A DNA stretch of 23,270 nucleotides from an uncultured Bacilli bacterium (GCA_944342125.1 CALVMF010000010.1:1-23270); one strand, 5' to 3'; positions 13,653 through 20,995 are shown, counted from the first letter of the stretch. Made by a program: numbers and translations. Notes: generated from the letters alone by a model not told the origin.

Positions 13653-16044
13653 AGAAATCATTTCTAAATTATCTAAAGAAGAAAAAATTAAAGAATTAGG
13701 TGGGGATAGTAGTTGGTATTTATTTCCTCTTGAAGAGTATGGCTTAAAAAGAGTTCATTTTTCAGATGGCCCATATGGCTTAAGAGAAGATTTATCTTCA
13801 GAAACTTTATTTGGAAAAGGAGTTGATTCAATTTGCTTTCCAACTTCTTCTTTAACGGCAGCTAGTTTTGATCGAGAACTTTTATATAAACTTGGTAAAA
13901 CTCTAGGTCAAGAAGCGAGAAATAGAAATATTCATTGCGTTTTAGGACCAGCAATTAATATAAAAAGAAGTCCACTTTGCGGAAGAAATTTTGAATATAT
14001 GAGCGAAGATCCTTTATTAACTGGTGAACTTGCCGCTAGTTATATTAAAGGCATGGAAGAAGAAGGAGTAGCTACTTCTTTAAAACACTTCGCTTTAAAT
14101 AATCAAGAATCTTTTAGAATGACGATTAATTCGATTTGCGACATTAGAGCAATGCGTGAAATTTATTTAAAGGGTTTTGAAATTGCCATTAAAAAGGGAA
14201 ATCCTGGCACTATTATGGCTAGTTATAATAGAGTAAATGGTGATTATGCTTGTGAAAATAAATACCTTTTAAAAGATGTTTTACGCGATGAGTGGGGTTA
14301 TAAAGGTCTGGTTATTTCAGATTGGGGAGCAGTAAATGACCCTGTAAAAGCTATTAAAAGTGGCCTAAATGAAATTATGCCTATAGCAACCACAAATCAA
14401 TATAAAAAGATTAGCGAAGCCTATGATAAGGATGAAGAACTTCAAAAAGCAGTTGATGAAAGTTTAAATTATACTTTTGATTTCATTAAAAAATATCAAG
14501 ACACGAAGCCATGCGACTTTGATATTGAAAAAGGTCATGATATTGCTGTTGATATTGCAAAAGAATCAATTGTTTTATTAAAAAATGAAGATAAGATTCT
14601 TCCTTTAAAGAAAAGAGAGAAAGTTGCTTTTATAGGTGAGTACGCTTTAACGCCACATTATAAAGGCGGAGGAAGCAGTAATGTTACTCCTTATAAACTT
14701 GTTACGCCAATCGAAGTCGTTGAAAATGGTGATTATAATGTCACTTTTGTAAAAGGATTTAGCGCTATTAAAGATGAAGTTGATTTAGATTTAGAAGATG
14801 AAGCGCTTGATCTTGCTAAAAAATCAGACAAAGTTGTCTTATTTATGGGCACTAATAATGACATTGAAAGTGAAAATTATGACCGTAAAAATTTAGACCT
14901 ATTCGCAAATCAAATTTCATTACTTAACAAAATTTATGAAGTTAATAAAAATATAGTTGTAGTTTTACAAAACGGTGCTCCTGTTGAAATGCCTTTTGTT
15001 AACAAAACTAAGGGCATTGTTGAGCTTTATTTAGCAGGAGAAGGGGTAGGGGAAGCAATTATGTCTGTTTTATACGGAGAAACAAATCCAAGCGGAAGAC
15101 TTGCTGAAACATTCCCTTTGGAGAATAATACTTTACCTAACTTTACTTATTTTCATAGTAACCCTTGTGCTGCAACTTATCGTGAATCAATTTATGTTGG
15201 ATATCGATATTTTGAAACAAAAAACATTCCAGTTTTATTCCCATTTGGCTATGGTTTATCATATTCTAAATTCAGTTATTCTGAATTTAATGGCACTTTT
15301 GCGGAGAATTCTTCTAAAAACGACTATAATATTAAATTAACCTGCAAGGTTAGTAATGATAGCGATATCGATGGAAAAGACGTTATTCAAGTTTATATTT
15401 CTAAACCTAACGATAAGATTTTTAATGCAAAATATGAGTTAGTAGACTTTAAAAAAGTTCTAGTTAAAGCACATGAAACAAAGACTATTGAATTTGAGCT
15501 TGATAGACATGCTTTAGAATATTTTGATGTTAACTTAAACAAATGGAATGTTCAAAATGGAACTTATAAGATTTATATCTCTAAAAACTCACACGAGCAT
15601 CTTTTTGAATACCAATTTGAAGTAAAGAATGAACAAGAAATTCTTGGTTATGATAAAGAAACACTTAAAAAGTATTTCAAGTGTGATGTACGCTTCTTAA
15701 CATTTGAAGAATTTGCAAAATTGTTTAATAACGATAAGCTTCTTCGCTCATTTAAAAAGCCTGAAAAATTCGATATGAATTCAACTTTTACAGATATTAA
15801 ATGCACACGGGCTGGAAGAATGTTTTATAAGCTTGTTACGAGTAGAGATGAGTTAAAAAGCAATAAATTAGTTTATGCTGCAATTACAGAAATGCCATTT
15901 AGAGCACTTTGTACATTTGGCACTTCATTTGATGAAAAGTTATTTAAACCAATTATTAGAGCAGCAAATCACAAATGTGTTCTTATTAATTTTCTAGTTT
16001 TCATTATAAAATTTGCTAAAGCTGGCAAGAGAGCAAAATTCTAA
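13642..16044 (+). CDS. Glycoside hydrolase family 3, intracellular beta-glycosidase
   Basis: The 800-residue product follows the GH3 plan common in Firmicutes. It has a (beta/alpha)8-like domain with SDGPYGLR (41-48), CGRNFEYMSEDP (113-124) and KHFALNNQE (148-156). The nucleophile is D227 in VISDWGAV. An alpha/beta sandwich domain follows (about 300-490, with YLAGEGVGEAIMSVLYGETNPSGRL), then PFGYGLSYSKF and a fibronectin-III-like domain (about 540-670). A C-terminal segment of about 130 residues ends basic. There is no signal peptide, so it should act on imported oligosaccharides or glycosides. Specificity (beta-glucoside, xyloside or arabinoside) cannot be read. A GGTGG/AAAGG site precedes the start. 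The stop abuts a convergent gene with no terminator between. Confidence 0.92.
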   Translation: MENKEIISKLSKEEKIKELGGDSSWYLFPLEEYGLKRVHFSDGPYGLREDLSSETLFGKGVDSICFPTSSLTAASFDRELLYKLGKTLGQEARNRNIHCVLGPAINIKRSPLCGRNFEYMSEDPLLTGELAASYIKGMEEEGVATSLKHFALNNQESFRMTINSICDIRAMREIYLKGFEIAIKKGNPGTIMASYNRVNGDYACENKYLLKDVLRDEWGYKGLVISDWGAVNDPVKAIKSGLNEIMPIATTNQYKKISEAYDKDEELQKAVDESLNYTFDFIKKYQDTKPCDFDIEKGHDIAVDIAKESIVLLKNEDKILPLKKREKVAFIGEYALTPHYKGGGSSNVTPYKLVTPIEVVENGDYNVTFVKGFSAIKDEVDLDLEDEALDLAKKSDKVVLFMGTNNDIESENYDRKNLDLFANQISLLNKIYEVNKNIVVVLQNGAPVEMPFVNKTKGIVELYLAGEGVGEAIMSVLYGETNPSGRLAETFPLENNTLPNFTYFHSNPCAATYRESIYVGYRYFETKNIPVLFPFGYGLSYSKFSYSEFNGTFAENSSKNDYNIKLTCKVSNDSDIDGKDVIQVYISKPNDKIFNAKYELVDFKKVLVKAHETKTIEFELDRHALEYFDVNLNKWNVQNGTYKIYISKNSHEHLFEYQFEVKNEQEILGYDKETLKKYFKCDVRFLTFEEFAKLFNNDKLLRSFKKPEKFDMNSTFTDIKCTRAGRMFYKLVTSRDELKSNKLVYAAITEMPFRALCTFGTSFDEKLFKPIIRAANHKCVLINFLVFIIKFAKAGKRAKF

Positions 16045-16317
16045 TTATTGTTTCTTCTGGATGCTTGAATAGTATTCTTCATCCTTTAAGAGATTTTCTT
16101 GGGGCTCATCTTCATCTCTTATGAGTGTAAAATTAAAATCAGAATAAAGCTTTTTAAAATCTTCTAAAGAAACTTTGACTCGATAAGTTTTAGTTCTAAC
16201 TTCGATTGTTTCTTTTTCGAAAACAAAAATATAAGTCAAATCGTTTGATATAGAGGTCAATACATAACCATTTTTTAAGAGTTTAATAGCATCTTTAAGA
16301 GATATCGTGTTTTGCAT
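16045..16317 (-). CDS. Small protein of unknown function
   Basis: I do not recognise this 90-residue protein. It has no signal peptide or membrane segment. The first 70 residues look like a compact alpha/beta fold: helix SLKDAIKLLKNGY, strands YIFVFEK and TKTYRVKVS, then helix LEDFKKLYSDF. A charged tail follows, with EDEP, KDEE and a KKQ end. The coding call is supported by a perfect TATAAT box six bases before the ATG, normal codon use (AAA, GAA and TTA rich on its own strand), and a stop that abuts the GH3 stop exactly. It is transcribed divergently from spx across about 100 bases. Function is open. Confidence 0.65.
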   Translation of the reverse strand: MQNTISLKDAIKLLKNGYVLTSISNDLTYIFVFEKETIEVRTKTYRVKVSLEDFKKLYSDFNFTLIRDEDEPQENLLKDEEYYSSIQKKQ

Positions 16318-16323
16318 AACAAA

Positions 16324-16329
16324 ATTATA
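16324..16329 (-). promoter_or_regulatory. -10 box (TATAAT) of the 16045-16317 gene, leaderless
   Basis: The minus strand reads TATAAT, six bases (TTTGTT), then ATG. The transcript should start at or next to the A of the start codon, and no ribosome binding site is present. No convincing -35 box was seen at 16-18 bases. Confidence 0.55.
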
Positions 16330-16405
16330 TGTAAATTTCTAGTGAAATACTGTAAAAATCGATAAAAATTGCGATTTTATTCTATAAAAAAATTGTGAAA
16401 AAGTG

Positions 16406-16411
16406 TAAACT
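16406..16411 (+). promoter_or_regulatory. -10 box (TAAACT) of spx, probably leaderless
   Basis: TAAACT is followed by six bases (AAACTC) and then the spx ATG at 16418, the same spacing as the divergent gene's box. There is no GGAGG-like sequence before the ATG. The -35 region is not clear (TATAAA at 17 bases). Confidence 0.45.
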
Positions 16412-16417
16412 AAACTC

Positions 16418-16873
16418 ATGATAACGATTTATACCTCACCTAGTTGTTCAAGTTGTAAAAAAGTAAAAAAGTGGTTCGATGAACAAAACATTCCTTACGT
16501 TGAGAAAAATATCTTCTCAAGTGTTTTAGATCCAAAAGAATTAAAAGACATTTTATCAAAAACTGAAAACGGCACTGAAGATATTATTTCAACAAGAAGC
16601 AACATTATTAAAAACGGAAATGTTAATGTTGATGATATGTCAATCAATGAACTTATTGCTTTTATCAAGAAAAATCCTAGCGTTTTAAAGCGACCAATCG
16701 TTGTTGATACAAGAAAAATTCAAGTCGGATATAACGCCGAAGAAATAAGATCTTTTATTCCAGCAGCGAGAAGAGTTGCGATGAGCGCTTGCCCACAACC
16801 TGAAGATTGTGAAAATTGTAATAGTGCAAAAGAATTTGAGGAATTCTTAAAAGCAAGAGAAGAACATAAATAA
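16418..16873 (+). CDS. spx: Spx-family transcriptional regulator with cysteine-containing C-terminal tail
   Basis: Spx binds the RNA polymerase alpha C-terminal domain and reprograms transcription under thiol stress. Residues 1-118 match Spx closely. The redox switch is C10-SS-C13, G52 in ENGT lies at the alpha-contact position of the Bacillus protein, and STRS, KRPIVVD (91-97) and QVGYNAEEIRSF (102-113) are all present. ArsC reductases lack this full pattern. Bacillus Spx has 131 residues; this has 151 and ends in a tail with C125, C131 and C134 (CPQPEDCENC) followed by a charged helix. The tail is unlike the Spx I know and could bind metal or form extra disulfides. A bidirectional terminator follows. 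Confidence 0.93.
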   Translation: MITIYTSPSCSSCKKVKKWFDEQNIPYVEKNIFSSVLDPKELKDILSKTENGTEDIISTRSNIIKNGNVNVDDMSINELIAFIKKNPSVLKRPIVVDTRKIQVGYNAEEIRSFIPAARRVAMSACPQPEDCENCNSAKEFEEFLKAREEHK

Positions 16874-16886
16874 AACACGAACAATT

Positions 16887-16912
16887 AAAAAGCGGCCAAG
16901 AGGCCGTTTTTT
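16887..16912 (+). terminator. Bidirectional rho-independent terminator between spx and the CYTH gene
   Basis: CGGCC, an AAGA loop and GGCCG form a G+C-rich stem, extended by one G-T pair and an A-run opposite a T-run (16887-16891 and 16908-16912). Each strand therefore reads stem then T's, serving both spx (+) and the convergent CYTH gene (minus). Confidence 0.88.
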
Positions 16913-16939
16913 ATTGGAAGAAATGGATATGGAAAGTTA

Positions 16940-17542
16940 TTAATCTGCAGTATTTTCAACTTTTAATAAAGATTCCATTGCACGAGTTTGCTTGCTGCGT
17001 GGATTATCTTTATATTCGATTCCGTTTTCGTTACAAATTCTTTGAAGTTGGGTCTTGGCTTTTAAAAGAGAATTGCCAGCCATTTCAAGCTCGTAATCAG
17101 TAATATTGTTATATTCATTTTCATCGATTGAAAATTCATAACCTTCTTCGCCATAATTTGTTTCTAAACGATGGGTTTTTAATTTAGCGACAACGCTCAT
17201 ATCATTTGGTTCAAATCCGAGCATTCTAACAAATTCAGTAGTATCATTTTCTGGAATTTTTCCATTAAATGTTAAGTTAATAAACTCATCATCCTTTAAC
17301 GCGGTGTTCTTTTCGAGTAAACCTTCACTCATTGGAACCTTTAAAGTCATAATATATTCATTATTTAAAGCTCTGACTCTTAAACCGATGCCAGATTTTT
17401 TAAGTAAATAATCTTTGGTATCAATATAATAATTGACTTGAGTTTTATCTTTTAAAATATTTTTTTGTAGTTTTCTAACGATTCTTTTATATTCATCTTG
17501 GTTGATAAGAACCTTAGCTTCAATTTCAATATTAGTTGCCAT
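16940..17542 (-). CDS. CYTH-domain protein (YjbK-like), probable triphosphate hydrolase or binder
   Basis: CYTH proteins form a beta tunnel that binds triphosphates; members include adenylate cyclase 2, thiamine triphosphatase and inorganic triphosphatase. The 200-residue product carries the defining ExExK motif as E6, E8, K10 (NIEIEAK) and tunnel residues R55, R57 and K68 (GLRVRALN...TLKVP). It also has R125 in THRLETNY and E151/E153 in YELEMA. This is close to Bacillus YjbK, whose gene lies in the same yjb region as spx and the NAD kinase. The start follows an AAAGGAAG site at 9-base spacing. It diverges from the NAD kinase gene. The exact substrate is unknown. Confidence 0.88.
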   Translation of the reverse strand: MATNIEIEAKVLINQDEYKRIVRKLQKNILKDKTQVNYYIDTKDYLLKKSGIGLRVRALNNEYIMTLKVPMSEGLLEKNTALKDDEFINLTFNGKIPENDTTEFVRMLGFEPNDMSVVAKLKTHRLETNYGEEGYEFSIDENEYNNITDYELEMAGNSLLKAKTQLQRICNENGIEYKDNPRSKQTRAMESLLKVENTAD

Positions 17543-17565
17543 TTTTATCTACTTCCTTTTGAAAT

Positions 17566-17575
17566 ATGATACAAT
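17566..17575. promoter_or_regulatory. Overlapping back-to-back -10 boxes of the CYTH and NAD kinase genes
   Basis: On the plus strand TGaTACAAT (17567-17575) is an extended -10 box for NAD kinase. On the minus strand TATCAT (17571-17566) suits the CYTH gene. The two boxes share six bases, so only one strand could be opened by polymerase at a time. -35 elements are weak on both sides. Confidence 0.45.
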
Positions 17576-17603
17576 AAAAAGGCTGATTTTAAAAGGTATT
17601 TAA

Positions 17604-18386
17604 ATGCGATTCTGTATAACATCTAGAAATGGTAATGGAAGCGAAGAAGTTGCTAATTATATTAAAGATTTTTTAGTTAATAAAAATTTTAAATATGATG
17701 AAAAAAGCCCTGAGCTTGTTGTCTCAATTGGTGGAGATGGTACTTTTTTAAGAGCGATTCAAAAGTATTTTTTATTAAATCCACTTTTTGCAAACATCAA
17801 TTTTGGGAATTTAGGTTATCTTTGTGAATATACTAGCGAAGAAGTGAACGAATTTTTAGATGATCTTTTAAATAAGTATGTTGAAAAAGAAATTACTCTT
17901 TTAGAAGCTGAATACGATAATAAAAAGAATTACGCTTTAAATGAATTTAGAATCGAAACTTCTAGAGGTGACACTCTTATTTTTGATGTTTATATTAATG
18001 ATACGTATCTAGAAACTTTAAAAGCCGATGGTTGCCTTATCTCAACTTCAATTGGAAGTAGTGCAATGGCTAGATCATTAGGCGGAGCTTTAGTTGATAA
18101 TGAAATTGAAATGATTCAATTTGTTGAAAAAGCACCTATTCAAAATAGAACCTATGAATCTATAAGAACCCCTTTTGTTTTACAAAAAGATAAAGTCATT
18201 AAGATTAAAAACATAAAAAATGATGAATTTTACGTTTATTACGATTCTAAAAGCGATTTTGTTAAATCATATCATGGCGATATCATCATTAAACTCGGTG
18301 ATAAAAAAGTTCGTATTTTAAAAAATATTAGAAATAATTATATTAAAAAAACACATGAGGCATTTATTTATGATCGATCAAATTAA
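17604..18386 (+). CDS. nadK: NAD kinase
   Basis: NAD kinase phosphorylates NAD to NADP, supplying the cofactor for reductive biosynthesis and thiol defence. The 260-residue product has the GGDG catalytic motif (43-46, in VSIGGDGTFLRAI), the NFGNLGYL segment (66-73), and ALNEFRIE with N113/E114. A nucleotide-binding segment, DGCLISTSIGSSAMARSLGG, replaces the more usual STPTGSTAY, a noticeable divergence at two positions. Length is normal (about 265). An AAAGG site 7 bases before the ATG supports the start. The downstream membrane protein gene overlaps its 3' end. Its neighbourhood with spx and a CYTH protein matches the Bacillus yjb arrangement. Confidence 0.92.
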   Translation: MRFCITSRNGNGSEEVANYIKDFLVNKNFKYDEKSPELVVSIGGDGTFLRAIQKYFLLNPLFANINFGNLGYLCEYTSEEVNEFLDDLLNKYVEKEITLLEAEYDNKKNYALNEFRIETSRGDTLIFDVYINDTYLETLKADGCLISTSIGSSAMARSLGGALVDNEIEMIQFVEKAPIQNRTYESIRTPFVLQKDKVIKIKNIKNDEFYVYYDSKSDFVKSYHGDIIIKLGDKKVRILKNIRNNYIKKTHEAFIYDRSN

Positions 18387-18771
18387 CATTTTAACCTTGG
18401 ATACAACGACCATTATTTTAGCGGTCGTTTTTGGTGTAGCTGGTTTATTAATGATAGGAATTGGTGCCTATTATTTTATTAATCAAAGCTTAAAAGGTAA
18501 AAAAGCTAAAGAGAAAGAAGAAAAAATAATCTTTGAACATAGCGATGACAAGTTTATTGAAGCACTTGGCGGAAGTGAAAACATCATTTCTTACGAACTA
18601 AAAGGAAAAAGTCGACTAGTTTTGACTTTGAAAGATTATTCTAAACTCAATAAGGAAGAGCTTAAAAAGTTTTATATTGATCGTTTTTTAGAGATGAGTG
18701 AAAAAGTTATTTTAGTTGGTAATAACTTAAGTCCACTAAACGATATTTTAAATAAGACTAAGACTAACTAA
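18370..18771 (+). CDS. Membrane-anchored PTS EIIB-like protein without phosphorylation-site cysteine
   Basis: The 133-residue product has one transmembrane helix (about 14-37), a Lys-rich stop-transfer segment, and a cytoplasmic domain. The domain resembles glucose-type phosphotransferase EIIB, with FIEALGGSENI (62-72), then SRLVLTLKDYSKLN and a final VILVGNNLSPLNDIL. In true EIIB a cysteine (consensus CATRLR) accepts phosphate; here the corresponding stretch is ELKGKSRL, and the protein has no cysteine at all. It is therefore more likely a sensor or structural relative than a sugar phosphotransferase. I chose the ATG at 18370 because GAGG (18357-18360) sits 9 bases upstream; the ATG at 18355 has no site. 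It overlaps NAD kinase by 17 bases and the convergent maf gene by 24. Confidence 0.72.
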   Translation: MIDQINILTLDTTTIILAVVFGVAGLLMIGIGAYYFINQSLKGKKAKEKEEKIIFEHSDDKFIEALGGSENIISYELKGKSRLVLTLKDYSKLNKEELKKFYIDRFLEMSEKVILVGNNLSPLNDILNKTKTN

Positions 18772-19314
18772 ATCTTTTTTGATTTCTTCTAAAGGGAAGC
18801 CCATAACGTTATAGTAGCTTCCTTTTATTTTGTTAATAAGATGATATTTTTCATCGCCTTGAATAGCGTAAGCGCCAGCTTTGTCATATACGTTTATAGT
18901 ATCGATATAGTTATAGATTTCTTCATCACTCAACGCATTAAAAATAACTTCAGTTACAACTAATTTTTTGATTAGTATTCCCTTTTTGGCGTTAGCAATT
19001 ACATAACCTGTAATAACTTTATGAGTTTTTCCACTAAGTGTTTTTAGTATTTTAAAAGCATCTTCGCGGTCTTTAGGTTTACCAAAAATTGCATCGCCTA
19101 ATATGACAGCGGTATCGCAAGTAATTATAAAATCTTCAGGTTTTGCGGAGTTTTTTATTGAAAAATACTTGTTTTCTGCTTCAGTTAAAGCGTATAAATC
19201 CGCTGGAGCATCAACTAGAGATTCATCAAAATCAGGTTTTACAATTTTAAAATTGCTTGTTAAAGTTTTTAAAAGTTCTATTCTTCGAGGTGAAGAAGAT
19301 CCAAGAATTAACAT
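18748..19314 (-). CDS. maf: Maf-family nucleoside triphosphate pyrophosphatase
   Basis: Maf proteins hydrolyse non-canonical or excess nucleoside triphosphates (dTTP/UTP type) to monophosphates; some also influence septum formation. The 188-residue product has SSSPRR (6-11) at the N-terminus, the catalytic aspartate in CDT (66-68, usually ADT), GKP (78-80), and LSGKTHKVITGYVI (93-106). The late YDKAGAYAIQG segment with the substrate-specifying region is also present. Its ATG lies one base after the RNase J stop on the same strand, so the pair forms one unit. Its last 24 bases overlap the 3' end of the convergent EIIB-like gene. The class (YhdE versus YceF) was not resolved. Confidence 0.92.
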   Translation of the reverse strand: MLILGSSSPRRIELLKTLTSNFKIVKPDFDESLVDAPADLYALTEAENKYFSIKNSAKPEDFIITCDTAVILGDAIFGKPKDREDAFKILKTLSGKTHKVITGYVIANAKKGILIKKLVVTEVIFNALSDEEIYNYIDTINVYDKAGAYAIQGDEKYHLINKIKGSYYNVMGFPLEEIKKDLVSLSLI

Positions 19315-19315
19315 A

Positions 19316-20995
19316 TTAAATCTTATTCAAAACGAGAGGAATAATCATTGGATTACGTTGGGTTTTTCTAAAGAAATATTTAGAAATAACGCTTCTAGCA
19401 GTATTTTTAATGTCGTTAAAAGTGACTTTTCTAGATTTAAATAATTCAGCTAAAGCTTCTGTTAAATAATAAGCAGCATGACGAGTTAAATGCTCTTCAT
19501 ATGTTCCATAACTTACAAAACCAACGGTAGTAACTCTAGGTGGGCAAAGAAGTTTTGATTGTTTCGAATCGATAACTAGCATAACGCTAACCATACCATC
19601 ATCTTGAAGAATTTTACGGTCTCTAATAACAGCGGTTGATACACCATTAATATCATAACCATCGATAAAAACGTCTTCGGCGCTAATTCTTTCTCCATCA
19701 ATAATTTGGTGATCTTTTAAAAGTAAGGTATCGCCATTTCCTAAGATAAATATGTTTTCTTTTGGCATGCCTAAAGATTTAGCAATATCGCCATGAAGTT
19801 TTAACATGTGATATTCACCATGAGCAGGCATGAAATATTTTGGATTGTATAACTTTAAGTTCATACGAAGCTCTTGCCTTGAAGGGTGACCTGAAGAGTG
19901 TAAATCAACAAAGATTGAGTTAGTTATAACATTAGCTCCTTGTCGAGTAAGTTGGTTAACAATTTTAGAGATTGAAGCTCCGTTTCCTGGGATAGGGCTT
20001 GAAGAGAAAACAACGGTGTCGCCTGGAACAATCTTTAAATTTTTAAACATTCCATTAGCTATTCTACTTAAAGCTGCCATTGGTTCACCTTGGCTACCCG
20101 TACAAAGAATTACGGTTTCGCTTTCTTTAAGGTCTTTCATATTTTCAACATCACGAATCATTGAGCTAGGTATTTTTATATAGCCAAAGCGTAAAGCAAT
20201 ATCGATTGTATTTAGCATGCTTCTTCCAACAATTACTATTTTACGGTTATGAGCAATAGTGCAATCGACGATTTGTTGAATTCTAGAAATATTACTAGAG
20301 AAAGTTGAAATGATAAGTCTTCCAATAGCTTTATCGAAAATTTCGTTAATTGAATCTAAAACGTTCTTTTCGCTAGGAGTCCAGCCTTCTTTTTCAGCAT
20401 TAGTTGAATCTGCAAGGAGTAAATCAACGCCTTCTTCACCGATTCGTGACATTTTATGAAGCTCAAAATCTGGACCAACAGGGGTCATATCGAGCTTAAA
20501 ATCGCCAGTATTAACAATTCTTCCTTCTGGAGTATCGACACAAATTCCAAAACTATCTGGAATAGAGTGAGTTACTCGAATAAAGGTTACCTTAAAACAT
20601 CCAGCAGTAATTTTGCTATTTTGATCATATTCGACAAGTTTTACTTTTTCTTTAATCTTTTGATCTTCTAGTTTTTGTCTAATAAGAGCACAAGCTAATT
20701 TTGGTGCATAAATTACAGGAATTTTAACGGATTTAATTAAAAAAGGTATGGCGCCAATATGATCTTCGTGTCCATGGGTAATAAATAAAGCTCTTATTTT
20801 GCTTTGATTGTCTTTTAAATGCTGGTAGTTAGGGATAACATAATCGACACCAACATAATCGTCTTCAGGGAATTTAACGCCAGCATCTAAAATAATTAAG
20901 TCATCTTCAGATTCAATACAATACGTGTTTTTACCAACTTCACCAAGACCGCCTAAAGCATAAATCTTAATAGGATTATTGAAAGTATAAGCCAT
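19316..20995 (-). CDS. rnjA: Ribonuclease J
   Basis: RNase J is a metallo-beta-lactamase/beta-CASP nuclease with 5'-3' exonuclease and endonuclease activity. It acts in mRNA decay and rRNA maturation. The 559-residue product matches RNase J1 in length (555). The metal-binding motif is HGHEDH (74-79) and THSIPDSFG follows. TGDFKLDMTPVG, CTGSQGEPMAALSRIANG and SSSPIPGN are close to identical with the Bacillus protein. The beta-CASP histidines lie in DLHSSGHPS and MPAHGEYHML. The C-terminal domain ends with RNPMIIPLVL. J1 versus J2 cannot be settled, because only one copy is visible. An AAAGGAGA site precedes the ATG. maf follows after one base. Confidence 0.95.
   Translation of the reverse strand: MAYTFNNPIKIYALGGLGEVGKNTYCIESEDDLIILDAGVKFPEDDYVGVDYVIPNYQHLKDNQSKIRALFITHGHEDHIGAIPFLIKSVKIPVIYAPKLACALIRQKLEDQKIKEKVKLVEYDQNSKITAGCFKVTFIRVTHSIPDSFGICVDTPEGRIVNTGDFKLDMTPVGPDFELHKMSRIGEEGVDLLLADSTNAEKEGWTPSEKNVLDSINEIFDKAIGRLIISTFSSNISRIQQIVDCTIAHNRKIVIVGRSMLNTIDIALRFGYIKIPSSMIRDVENMKDLKESETVILCTGSQGEPMAALSRIANGMFKNLKIVPGDTVVFSSSPIPGNGASISKIVNQLTRQGANVITNSIFVDLHSSGHPSRQELRMNLKLYNPKYFMPAHGEYHMLKLHGDIAKSLGMPKENIFILGNGDTLLLKDHQIIDGERISAEDVFIDGYDINGVSTAVIRDRKILQDDGMVSVMLVIDSKQSKLLCPPRVTTVGFVSYGTYEEHLTRHAAYYLTEALAELFKSRKVTFNDIKNTARSVISKYFFRKTQRNPMIIPLVLNKI

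Noticed and set aside
16418..16873. Arsenate reductase
   Set aside because: The CxxC switch, G52 and RPI context match Spx, and ArsC-specific features are not evident.
18355..18369. Upstream ATG for the EIIB-like protein
   Set aside because: No ribosome binding site precedes it, whereas GAGG is well placed for the ATG at 18370.
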